From Sphingomonas glacialis (lineage in GTDB: Bacteria; Pseudomonadota; Alphaproteobacteria; Sphingomonadales; Sphingomonadaceae), in NCBI RefSeq assembly GCF_014653575.1, contig NZ_BNAQ01000001.1:496001-560000 (forward strand): 64,000 bases of DNA, given 5' to 3'. Made by a program: the position numbers and the translations under genes. Position 1 is the first letter of the stretch. The number at the start of each line of letters is the position of its first letter. Under the pieces are notes generated by a model, which did no database searches, was not told where the DNA came from, and worked only from the letters and a program-made list of their open reading frames with translations. This document shows positions 28,499 through 36,570 of this stretch, piece after piece.

Positions 28499-28514
28499 GT
28501 ATGGGAGAAAAGTA

Positions 28515-28568
28515 ATGTTGCGTTTTATCCTCGCGATGATCTACGGCGAAAACGCTCGCCCCTTCTAA
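28515..28568 (+). CDS. Micro-ORF, 17-residue hydrophobic peptide
   Basis: ATG behind a good RBS (GGGAGAAAAGTA) opens a 17-codon frame, MLRFILAMIYGENARPF, then TAA. The first ten residues are hydrophobic. It lies in the only gap longer than 300 bases of the window, which is also AT-richer than the flanks. A palindrome stands before it, and an intrinsic terminator on the same strand about 170 bases after it. I do not recognise the peptide. It could be a leader, a small membrane peptide, or chance. Confidence 0.35.
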   Translation: MLRFILAMIYGENARPF

Positions 28569-28626
28569 ACCTCGTTCCGACCCGACACGAACGAAATCAG
28601 GTCCTTTTTGGAGCGAGTTATCGGCA

Positions 28627-28761
28627 GTGTCGGGTCATCTCTTCCTAGACCTCATATTCGAAGTGAAGATTGCCCAATATAAAACTGCGTACCCGATGAT
28701 CGTTTCTGATCTGGCGGACGCACTAGATTTCAGTTCGGCCGACACTTCGGCCAACAAATAA
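28627..28761 (+). other. Possible 44-codon ORF or gene remnant
   Basis: The GTG-started frame (MSGHLFLDLIFEVKIAQYK and onward) runs to TAA at 28759-28761, between the stem and the U-run of the terminator. The frame stays open back to 28516 without a better start. The RBS spacing is poor and codons such as CTA and ATA are unlike neighbours. It is either a remnant or the second part of the same small transcript. Confidence 0.2.
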
Positions 28762-28767
28762 TTTTTT
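28737..28767 (+). terminator. Intrinsic terminator
   Basis: The stem GGCCGA (28737-28742) / TCGGCC (28747-28752) with loop CACT is followed within 15 bases by six Ts (28762-28767). The U-run is on the plus strand, so it ends a rightward transcript arising in the 28.4-28.7 kb gap, not the convergent argE. Confidence 0.65.
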
Positions 28768-28774
28768 GTGGCGT

Positions 28775-29944
28775 TTAACGCAACGCCTCTATCAACCGCC
28801 GCATAAACGCTGCGCCGCGCTCGAATTGAGCGACCTCCAGATACTCATCCGCTTGATGCGCCTGCTCGATCGAGCCCGGCCCGCAGATGATCGTCGAAAA
28901 CCCCGCACCCTGAAATTGCCCGGCTTCGGCTGCATAGGGCACGACACGCGCCGGACCATTGTCTCCAGCCAGGCGCCGCGCCAGCGTTTCGGCCGCACCA
29001 CCGGGCTCGGGCGCGAACGAAGGCGTTGCGGAGCGACGCGCGACGACGACACCGGCGTCGGCAAACCGCGCCTTGAGCGCCCGATCTTCCTCCGCGCAGG
29101 CCGCAAGGAACGGCGCGATGATCGTATCGGGATCCTGCCCCGGCGGCGTCCGCAGATCGAAGGTGAAGCCGCACTCGCGTGCCAGGATGTTCACCGCAGT
29201 CCCACCCTGCATCAGGCCGATCGTGAGGGTCGCATGCGGGGGGTGATAGAGCGATTCGGGATCGGGATGCCGCTCGAACGATTCGGCCAGTACGCGCAAC
29301 TGGGTCATGAGCCCAATCGCGACCATATTGGCCGAGACTCCGAGGTGCGTCAGGCTCGAGTGCGCCTCGTGCCCCGTCACCGTCACGCGCCAGGTCGAAA
29401 TGCCCTTATGGCCGCTCACGACCTCCATATCGGTCGGCTCGCCGACGATGACGGCGATTGGCGCCGGCAGCTCGGCGACCAGTGCGCGGATCATCGACGG
29501 CGCGCCGAGGCAGCCAACCTCCTCGTCATAGGAGAAGGCCAGATGCAGCGGCCGAGCGGTTTCGCCGCGCGCAAAGGCCGGGACCGCCGCCAAAGCCAGC
29601 GCGAGAAAGCCCTTCATGTCGCATGTCCCGCGACCGTAAAGCCGCTCGCCACGGCGTGTCAGCGTAAAAGGATCGCTCGCCCACGCCTGCCCGTCGACGG
29701 GCACGACATCGGTGTGCCCTGACAGGACCACCCCGCCCGGCACGGCCGGCCCGACCGTTGCGTAGAGATTGGCCTTCGAACCATCGGCATTCGCGACGCG
29801 ACGCGACTCAACGCCGAGGCCGCCGAGGTACGCCTCGACATACTCGATCAGCCTGAGATTCGAATCGCGCGATGTGGTGTCGAAACCGATCAGCGCTTCG
29901 AGATGCGTCAGCGCGGCGGTTTGCAGGTCGTCGGAAAGGTCCAT
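28775..29944 (-). CDS. argE: Acetylornithine deacetylase ArgE
   Basis: A 389-residue M20 metallopeptidase-family enzyme releasing ornithine from N-acetylornithine in arginine synthesis. The metal ligands are in LSGHTDVVPVD, YGRGTCDMKGF and SYDEEVGCLG, with the dimerisation-domain loop VSGHKGISTW. Length and spacing fit ArgE rather than DapE. It stands alone, ending just past a terminator that serves the opposite strand. Confidence 0.9.
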   Translation of the reverse strand: MDLSDDLQTAALTHLEALIGFDTTSRDSNLRLIEYVEAYLGGLGVESRRVANADGSKANLYATVGPAVPGGVVLSGHTDVVPVDGQAWASDPFTLTRRGERLYGRGTCDMKGFLALALAAVPAFARGETARPLHLAFSYDEEVGCLGAPSMIRALVAELPAPIAVIVGEPTDMEVVSGHKGISTWRVTVTGHEAHSSLTHLGVSANMVAIGLMTQLRVLAESFERHPDPESLYHPPHATLTIGLMQGGTAVNILARECGFTFDLRTPPGQDPDTIIAPFLAACAEEDRALKARFADAGVVVARRSATPSFAPEPGGAAETLARRLAGDNGPARVVPYAAEAGQFQGAGFSTIICGPGSIEQAHQADEYLEVAQFERGAAFMRRLIEALR

Positions 29945-29979
29945 CGGCCAATCCTAGGCGTCGAGCGCACCGCTGCCAA

Positions 29980-31455
29980 TCACCCGGCCTTGGCTTCCTC
30001 CCAGCCCCCGCCGATCGCCTTGAACAACGCCGCCGTGTCCTGCCGCAACTGCGCGTCGCTCGCGACGAGTTGCTCGCGCGCGCTGAGCACGGTGACTTGC
30101 GCGTCGATCAGCGCGTTCTGCGCAACGAACCCTGCGCTATATTGCGCATAGACCGCATGGTTGGTCGCTTCCGCATCGGCGACCGCGCGACGCAATGCCG
30201 CGTTGCGCCGTCGCTCGGCGTCGATCCGCGCGAGCGGATCCTCGACATCGCGCAACGCGCCAAGCACCGTTGCCTGATATTGGAGATACGCCTGTTCGCG
30301 GTCCTCCTTGCGGACGCCGACCGTCGCGCGACGCCGGCCCCAGTCGAGCAGCGGAAACGTCACGCCGCCGACGCCCGTTGCCTGAATGCTGTCGCGCGAG
30401 AACAGCGAGGCGAGCGACGTCGACAGGAGCTCCGCCATCCCGGTGAGTTTGAACTTGGGATACAGATCGGCCACCGCGACACCGATATCGGCGGTCGACG
30501 CCGCGAGATTGCGCTCGGCCATGCGAATATCGGGACGCCGCCGCAGCAAATCCGATGGCAGCCCTGCCGGCACGACGGGCATGGCCTGCAATGGCGGTAA
30601 CGGCGCGGTCAGCTCGGCGGTCAGGCTTTCAGGTTGCGCGCCGAGCAGGATACCCAGCGCGTGGATGCGGACGCGCACATCCGCGCGTAGCGGCTCGAGC
30701 CGCGCTTCGAGCGTGGTGATCTGCTGCTGTTGACGCGTCACGTCGATCTGCGGCGAGAGCCCGACCTTGGCGACATTGCCCGCGATCTGCAGCGATCGAC
30801 GCTGTCGCCCGAGTTCGTCCTCGACCACTGCGATCTGCGCTTGATCGAGCCGCATCGCGAAATAGGCCTGCGCCACTTCAGCGCCGAGCGTGACCGCGGC
30901 ATCGCGTTGCGACCAGATCGCGGCGTCGGTGCGCGCCAGAGCGCCCTCGACGCTCCGCCGGCCGCCGCCGAACAGATCAATCTCCCAGCTCGCATCGAAG
31001 CCTGCGGCATAGGTGGTGATGCCGCTGCCCGGCAGCGCGATTCCCCCCGAGCTCCCCGAACCCCCCGCGCCGCCGCCCGAGAACAGGCTGGCGAGCGAGG
31101 AGAAGCCGGCATTCTTGCTGAACTCGACATGCGTCACATTGCCCGTCGCATCGACCGTCGGCTTGCCGATCGCGTGCGCCGCGATTTCCTGCAGCCGGGC
31201 CTGGCGGACGCGCGAGCCGGCGATCGCGATGTTCGGACTGTCCTTCAGCGCGCGCTCGACGAGCGAGGTCAGCGTCGGATCGCCGAACGCGGTCCACCAA
31301 TGCGCCGGGTCGATCGTCGCGCCGGGCGCGGCGGCTTGCGGCTCGCTGAAGGCGGGCGGCACCGCCATTTCGGGCGCGTGATAGTTCGGGCCAACGGTGC
31401 AGCCGGCGAGCAGAGTCGCGCCCAGCAGCGCAGTCGTGACGAGAGAGCGGGTCAA
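29980..31455 (-). CDS. Efflux outer-membrane lipoprotein (NodT/OprM family)
   Basis: A 491-residue outer-membrane factor. The lipobox LLAGC (Cys about residue 19) marks a lipoprotein, followed by GPNYHAPE, the usual N-terminus after lipidation. Two OEP repeats follow (for example QAYFAMRLDQAQIAVVEDEL and LRRRPDIRMAERNLAAS). It forms the channel of a tripartite pump with the membrane-fusion and MFS proteins upstream. The start is TTG overlapping the MFS stop (TTGA). A Gly/Ser-rich insert (SGGGAGGSGSSGG) sits near residue 130. Confidence 0.9.
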   Translation of the reverse strand: MTRSLVTTALLGATLLAGCTVGPNYHAPEMAVPPAFSEPQAAAPGATIDPAHWWTAFGDPTLTSLVERALKDSPNIAIAGSRVRQARLQEIAAHAIGKPTVDATGNVTHVEFSKNAGFSSLASLFSGGGAGGSGSSGGIALPGSGITTYAAGFDASWEIDLFGGGRRSVEGALARTDAAIWSQRDAAVTLGAEVAQAYFAMRLDQAQIAVVEDELGRQRRSLQIAGNVAKVGLSPQIDVTRQQQQITTLEARLEPLRADVRVRIHALGILLGAQPESLTAELTAPLPPLQAMPVVPAGLPSDLLRRRPDIRMAERNLAASTADIGVAVADLYPKFKLTGMAELLSTSLASLFSRDSIQATGVGGVTFPLLDWGRRRATVGVRKEDREQAYLQYQATVLGALRDVEDPLARIDAERRRNAALRRAVADAEATNHAVYAQYSAGFVAQNALIDAQVTVLSAREQLVASDAQLRQDTAALFKAIGGGWEEAKAG

Positions 31456-33068
31456 TGGGCCATGCCTCCACCGGAGCCACCGGACTTGCCGGAGCGCATA
31501 AAGAAGACGACCGGGGCTATGCAGAGCACCACGATCATCAGGGAATGAAAGACGTCGAGGAACGCCAGCATCGACGCCTGGCGCTGCACCGTCTGATAGA
31601 GCACCGCGAGCGGCGTCGTCGTCGGATCCCCTACCCCGCCAAACGCGCCCCCCGCCTTGGCGAGCCACTCGTTGTAATTGGGGTTGAGCGGGCTCAGGCC
31701 GTTGACCAGTTCCGACTGATGACGCTGCAAGCCCGACGCCAGCAGCGTCTGCGACGCCGAGATGCCGATCGACCCGCCAAGATTGCGCGCGACGTTGAGC
31801 ATGCTCGACGCTTGCGCGGTCTTGTTCTGCGGCAACCCGACATAAGCGACCGCGCTGATCGGGACGAACAGGAACGGCAGCCCCATCGCCTGATAGAGCC
31901 GCGCAACGCCGGCATCGAGGAACGTGATGTCGGCATTGAGGTGCGTCATATTCCACAGCGCGAAAGCCTGGACGAGCAGCGCCGGGAAGAGCAGCAGCCG
32001 GACATCGACGACGCCCGACAGCCGACCGGCGAACGGCACCATCACGAGCGTCGCCACCCCGCCGAACGTCAATGCGAGCCCTGCCTGGAACGACGTGTAG
32101 CCCAGCACCTGCTGCAACATCTGCGGAATCAGCTGCGTCGTGCCGAACAGGATCATGCCGGTCACACCCATCACCAGCAGCGTTAGCGAGAAATTGCGGT
32201 TCTTGAGCAATTTCAAGTCAAGCACGGGCTCGGGGTGGTTGGTTTCCCAGAAGGCGAGCGCGATCAACGACAGCGCCGAGATCGTCGCGGTGGTGATGAT
32301 CAGCCCGCTCGAAAACCAGTCCTCGCGCTCGCCGCGATCGAGTGTCAGCTCGAAGAAGCCGAGACCGAGCGCAATCAGCAGGATGCCGATATAATCGACA
32401 CGGATGCCGCGCTTGAGCAACTTGGCGCGATCGTCCTTGATCGCCTTCGGCTCGTCGACGAACAGATTGACGAGGAAGAGCGACACGATGCCGATCGGCA
32501 CGTTGATCAGGAACACCCAATGCCAGCTCGAATTCTCGGTGATATAGCCGCCGAGCGTTGGCCCGAGCACTGGCCCCACCACCACCACGATCGCGAAGGC
32601 CGCAAATGCCATCCCGCGCAGTCGGGGCGGAAAGGTATCGGCAAGCATCGATTGCTCGACCGGCGCGAGGCCGCCACCGCCGATCCCTTGCAGCACACGC
32701 GCGATGACCAGCGTCGACAGGTTCGGCGCCAGGCCGCACATCAGCGACGACAGGGTGAACAGACCGATCGAAATCATGAAATAGCGTTTCCGCCCGATCA
32801 CGTCGGACAGCCAGCCGCTGATCGGGATGATGATCGCATTGGCGACGAGGTAGCTGGTCAGCACCCACGTCGCCTGGTCGTTGGATACCGACAGGCCGCC
32901 GGCGATGTGATCGAGCGCGACGTTGGCGATCGAGGTGTCGAGCACCTCCATGAAGGTCGGGATCGAGATGATCGCGACGATCAGCCACGGGCTGTAGCTG
33001 CCCGCCGCCGATCGTGTCGGATCCCATCCATCCGCGCGTTTCCCGGTCTTTGCCGGGGCGGCGGCCAT
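31452..33068 (-). CDS. emrB: DHA2-family MFS drug efflux transporter (EmrB type)
   Basis: A 538-residue transporter with 14 predicted membrane segments. It shows the DHA2 motif near TM1 (TFMEVLDTSIANVALDHIAGG), the motif A loop SGWLSDVIGRKRYF, and motif C VVVVGPVLGPTLGG in TM5. It exports hydrophobic toxic compounds by proton antiport through the EmrA-like adaptor and outer-membrane channel in the same operon. It is separated by one base from emrA and overlaps the OMF gene by 4 bases. Confidence 0.93.
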   Translation of the reverse strand: MAAAPAKTGKRADGWDPTRSAAGSYSPWLIVAIISIPTFMEVLDTSIANVALDHIAGGLSVSNDQATWVLTSYLVANAIIIPISGWLSDVIGRKRYFMISIGLFTLSSLMCGLAPNLSTLVIARVLQGIGGGGLAPVEQSMLADTFPPRLRGMAFAAFAIVVVVGPVLGPTLGGYITENSSWHWVFLINVPIGIVSLFLVNLFVDEPKAIKDDRAKLLKRGIRVDYIGILLIALGLGFFELTLDRGEREDWFSSGLIITTATISALSLIALAFWETNHPEPVLDLKLLKNRNFSLTLLVMGVTGMILFGTTQLIPQMLQQVLGYTSFQAGLALTFGGVATLVMVPFAGRLSGVVDVRLLLFPALLVQAFALWNMTHLNADITFLDAGVARLYQAMGLPFLFVPISAVAYVGLPQNKTAQASSMLNVARNLGGSIGISASQTLLASGLQRHQSELVNGLSPLNPNYNEWLAKAGGAFGGVGDPTTTPLAVLYQTVQRQASMLAFLDVFHSLMIVVLCIAPVVFFMRSGKSGGSGGGMAH

Positions 33069-33069
33069 C

Positions 33070-34290
33070 TTAGCGGACCTTGACCGTCGGGACGACCGAC
33101 ATGCCCGGCCCCAGCGGATATTTGCGCGGATCGGGACCGTTCTTGAGGTCGAACTCGATCCGCACGGGTACGCGCTGGACGACCTTCACGTAATTGCCCG
33201 TGGCGTTCTGCGGCGGCAGGAGTGCGAAAGCCTGGCCGGCGCCGCGCTGGATCGAATCGACATGCCCCTTGAACTTGACGTCGGGATAGGCGTCGACCTT
33301 GATCTCGACCGGTCGGCCGATCGTCATCAACTGCAGCTGGGTTTCCTTGAAATTGGCGGTGACCCAGATGTGGTCGGGAACGATCGCCATCAGCTGCGTG
33401 CCCGGCCCGACATAGGAACCGACATTGACCGAGCGGTTGACGACCTGACCCGACACCGGTGCGACGAGGCGGTTGTCGCCCAGCGTGACCTTGGCTTGCT
33501 GGACCGAGGCGCGGCGCGCTTCGATCACGGCTTGCGCAGCGGCGACCTGGCGGCGTGCGACGGTGATGTTGGCGGCGGCGCTGTCGATCTGCTGGCGCGC
33601 GGCGGCGGCATCGGCTGCGGTCGATCGTGCGGTTGCGCGCGCGGCGTCGAGCTGCTGCGCCGCGACGGCATTCGGATCGAGCCGCACCAGTGCCTGGTAG
33701 CGGGCGAGATCCTGTTGCGCCTTGGCCGCCGTGGCGAGCGGGCTACGCGCCTGTGCTGCCGCCTGATCGCGGCTCGCCTGCGCTGCGGTGACTTGCGCGC
33801 GCGCTTGCTCGTATTGCGCCTGCGCCTGCTTTACGTTCGCGTCGGCTTCGGCGACCTGCGCCTCGGGGCCCGACGGCTCTATTACCGCGAGCAGGCGACC
33901 GGCCTCGACGTGCCGGTTGTCGATATCGGCAACCGACTTGAGCGTGCCGGCGACCTTGGGCGAGATGCGCACGATATGCGCATCGACGAACGCATCGTCG
34001 GTCGTCTCATACTGGCGCGCGTCGAGATAATAGAACGTGCCGCCTATCGCGATGACCGCGACGACAATCACGAGAATGATCCAAAACAGCGGTTTGGTGA
34101 AGATCGACGGCTTCTTCGTCTTGTCATCGGACGAATCATCATCCTGCGACGCATCGCTGTCGCCCGCATCGTCCTTGGTATCGCCCTTTTGCACATGGGC
34201 CGACGCACCGTCTTCGTCGCCTTGCCCATTCGTGGGCTTGCGATCTTCGGCGTCGTCGGACTTTCGGGCGGTGCTCTGGTCTTCGCTCAT
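33070..34290 (-). CDS. emrA: EmrA-like membrane fusion protein with acidic N-terminal tail
   Basis: A 406-residue HlyD/EmrA adaptor. One transmembrane helix (about 70-92; IILVIVVAVIAIGGTFYYL) precedes TTDDAFVDAHIVRISPKVAG, a long Gln/Ala coiled-coil hairpin, and the barrel-sandwich domain (LVAPVSGQVVNRSVNVG). Unusual is a 65-residue cytosolic head very rich in Asp, Ser and Lys (for example DDAGDSDASQDDDSSDD), longer than the usual EmrA tail. The start overlaps the tetR stop (ATGA). Confidence 0.92.
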   Translation of the reverse strand: MSEDQSTARKSDDAEDRKPTNGQGDEDGASAHVQKGDTKDDAGDSDASQDDDSSDDKTKKPSIFTKPLFWIILVIVVAVIAIGGTFYYLDARQYETTDDAFVDAHIVRISPKVAGTLKSVADIDNRHVEAGRLLAVIEPSGPEAQVAEADANVKQAQAQYEQARAQVTAAQASRDQAAAQARSPLATAAKAQQDLARYQALVRLDPNAVAAQQLDAARATARSTAADAAAARQQIDSAAANITVARRQVAAAQAVIEARRASVQQAKVTLGDNRLVAPVSGQVVNRSVNVGSYVGPGTQLMAIVPDHIWVTANFKETQLQLMTIGRPVEIKVDAYPDVKFKGHVDSIQRGAGQAFALLPPQNATGNYVKVVQRVPVRIEFDLKNGPDPRKYPLGPGMSVVPTVKVR

Positions 34291-34925
34291 GGAAGTTCCT
34301 GTCGTTCGGCAATCAGTTGGTCGAGAATGGCGTCGGTATTGGCCGCGATCCGGGCTGCAAGCAGCGCGATCGCCGCCGAGTCGATGTCGCGGCGTTGCAG
34401 CAATTTGAGGACCGTCGCGCGCGAGCCACGGAGCACGATCACCTGGCCCATCAGCGTGATCGCGGTGACTTGCGCGACGGTGGCGTCGCGGCGGGCGGTC
34501 GCGATGCAGATCAGCTCGACCAGCATGGCCAGCATCCGCCCCATCAATCCGCCATAGATGCGCTCGAAGGCTTCGGTTGGTTCCATCTGCTCGCGCATGA
34601 TGAACAGCGAATACATCGCGCTCTTCGGCCCCGTCATCGTATCGATGAAGCGCCGGATCATGCCATGCAGCAAGGCGCGCGCCTGATCGGGAGTCAGCCC
34701 CGCGGGCACCTCATCGATCGAAAGCGTTGCCTCGAAGTCGGTGCCGATCTGCGCGGCAATATAATCCGCGGCGGCGAGATAGAGGCCTTCCTTGCCACCA
34801 AAATGGTATGTGATCGACGACATGGCCGTCCCCGCCTTCGCGGCGATGCTACGCGTGCTCGCACCTTCCAGGCCCTTGCTGGCGAATTCTGCGATCGCGA
34901 TTTCGAGGAGGCGTTGTTGAAGCAC
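34287..34925 (-). CDS. TetR-family repressor of the efflux operon
   Basis: A 212-residue TetR protein with an N-terminal helix-turn-helix (about 5-50; FASKGLEGASTRSIAAKAG and SSITYHFGGKEGLY) and a CecR/DUF1956-like C-terminal domain. The GTG start is fixed by an in-frame TAA just upstream. It is the first gene of the tetR-emrA-emrB-OMF operon. A perfect palindrome lies 13 bases before its start, so it is probably autoregulated and derepressed by pump substrates. Confidence 0.88.
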   Translation of the reverse strand: MLQQRLLEIAIAEFASKGLEGASTRSIAAKAGTAMSSITYHFGGKEGLYLAAADYIAAQIGTDFEATLSIDEVPAGLTPDQARALLHGMIRRFIDTMTGPKSAMYSLFIMREQMEPTEAFERIYGGLMGRMLAMLVELICIATARRDATVAQVTAITLMGQVIVLRGSRATVLKLLQRRDIDSAAIALLAARIAANTDAILDQLIAERQELP

Positions 34926-34938
34926 CCGGCGCCGTTAA

Positions 34939-34952
34939 TTCGTTCGAACGAA
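34939..34952. promoter_or_regulatory. Palindromic operator for the TetR repressor
   Basis: TTCGTTCGAACGAA is a perfect 14-base palindrome 13 bases upstream of the tetR GTG. Its position between the monooxygenase stop and tetR fits an autoregulatory operator for the efflux operon. Confidence 0.65.
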
Positions 34953-35011
34953 CAGGGCAAGAGCAATCTTTCGTTACGCAAGAACACGGACGATCGACCG
35001 TGGTTCCGACG

Positions 35012-36493
35012 TCAGGCGGCGATTTTGTCGGTGCGCTTGGTCGACGCGGGGTTTGAAAACACCATCGCATCGTCGACCGAGCCGAAGCGCAGCGTCAGCA
35101 AGTCTCGCGCATAGTTCTGATGCAGCCGCCACGGCGACTTGTCGCCCTGCTTGGGGAACCGCGCCATTGCCCGCGTGACATAGCCCGAAGTGAAGTCGAG
35201 GAACGGCTTGGGCTCGGGCAGCGCACCTTCGAGCGTTGGCGTCGCCTGGCGAAGGCCGCGCGTCTTCATCGTGTTGAGCAAGCGACAGACATAGCCGCAG
35301 GTCAGGTCGGCCTTCAGCGTCCACGACGCATTGGTATAGCCAAAGGACGACGCCATGTTCGGCACGCCCGAATACATCATGCCCTTGTAGTTATAGGTGT
35401 CGGCCAAATCGACCGCCTCGCCGTCGACACTGAAAGCGACGTCGCTGAGCAATTGCAGTTCGAGGCCGGTCGCGGTCACCACGATGTCGGCTGGCACTTC
35501 CGCGCCGGAGGTGAGCGTGATGCCGTCCGGCGTGAAATGGGCGATCGTGTCGGTGACGACCGAAGCCTTGCCCGTCTTCAACGCATCGAACAAATCCGCA
35601 TCGGGAACGAGGCACAGCCGCTGGTCCCAGGGATTGTAGCTCGGCGTAAAATGCTTCGCGACATCGTAATCGGGCCCGAGCTGGTCGCGCACCATGTTGA
35701 TCAGCCGTTCCTTGGTCTTGGACGGCCGTTTGCGCGCCAAGTTGAAGAACGCCATGCCCAGCAGCACGTTGCGCCACCGCACCAGCCGGTAGGCGAGCAT
35801 CGCCGGCAATTTCCGGCGCAGCCAGTTCGCCGTCGCATCCTCGGCCGGACGCGACACGACATAGGTCGGGGAGCGCTGCAGCATCGTCACATGCGCGGCG
35901 GTCTGCGCCATGGCAGGCACGAGCGTCAGCGCAGTGGCGCCGCTGCCGATGACGACGACTTCCTTGCCGGCATAATCGAGATCGGCGGGCCAGAATTGCG
36001 GGTGCACGATCCGCCCCGCAAACTGCTCTGTCCCCGCCCAGTCGGGCGTATGGCCGCGTGCGTAATTGTAATAGCCGCTGCACATGAAGAGGAAATTGCA
36101 GGTGAAGCTGGCCGGACCATCGGGACCGTCGGCGCGCACCGTCCACCGGGCGTCCGATGTCGACCAGCTTGCCGTCTGAACGTGATGCCCGAAGCGGATG
36201 TGCTGATCGATGCCATAGTCGCGGGCCGTGTCTCCGACATACTGCAAAATCGATGGACCATCGGCGATGGCTTTCGCCTCGGTCCACGGCTTGAACGCAT
36301 AGCCGAGCGTGTACATGTCCGAATCGGAACGGATGCCAGGATAGCGGAACAGGTCCCACGTCCCGCCGAGCGTCGCCCTTCCCTCAAGGATTACATAGCT
36401 GCGGTCGGGACACAGCGTCTGCAGGTGATACCCCGCACCGATCCCCGAAAGCCCGGCCCCAACCACCACGACGTCGAAATGTTCTGTGCGCAT
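35012..36493 (-). CDS. Baeyer-Villiger-type flavin monooxygenase
   Basis: A 493-residue class B flavoprotein monooxygenase. It has an N-terminal FAD site VVGAGLSGIGAG (10-21), the Baeyer-Villiger fingerprint FAGRIVHPQFWP (158-169, matching FxGxxxHxxxWP), and an NADPH site VIGSGATALT (181-190). Such enzymes insert oxygen next to a ketone, forming esters or lactones. The substrate is unknown. ATG 36493 follows GGAG. The closest neighbour in the same direction is the tetR-efflux operon, 86 bases away, which may hint at detoxification of lipophilic compounds. Confidence 0.9.
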   Translation of the reverse strand: MRTEHFDVVVVGAGLSGIGAGYHLQTLCPDRSYVILEGRATLGGTWDLFRYPGIRSDSDMYTLGYAFKPWTEAKAIADGPSILQYVGDTARDYGIDQHIRFGHHVQTASWSTSDARWTVRADGPDGPASFTCNFLFMCSGYYNYARGHTPDWAGTEQFAGRIVHPQFWPADLDYAGKEVVVIGSGATALTLVPAMAQTAAHVTMLQRSPTYVVSRPAEDATANWLRRKLPAMLAYRLVRWRNVLLGMAFFNLARKRPSKTKERLINMVRDQLGPDYDVAKHFTPSYNPWDQRLCLVPDADLFDALKTGKASVVTDTIAHFTPDGITLTSGAEVPADIVVTATGLELQLLSDVAFSVDGEAVDLADTYNYKGMMYSGVPNMASSFGYTNASWTLKADLTCGYVCRLLNTMKTRGLRQATPTLEGALPEPKPFLDFTSGYVTRAMARFPKQGDKSPWRLHQNYARDLLTLRFGSVDDAMVFSNPASTKRTDKIAA

Positions 36494-36570
36494 CGTCACT
36501 CTCCGGGATACCGGATATTCGATTTTTACACGAAGCGAAAGCGGAACCGCCGATCGGCGGCTCCACCCCG

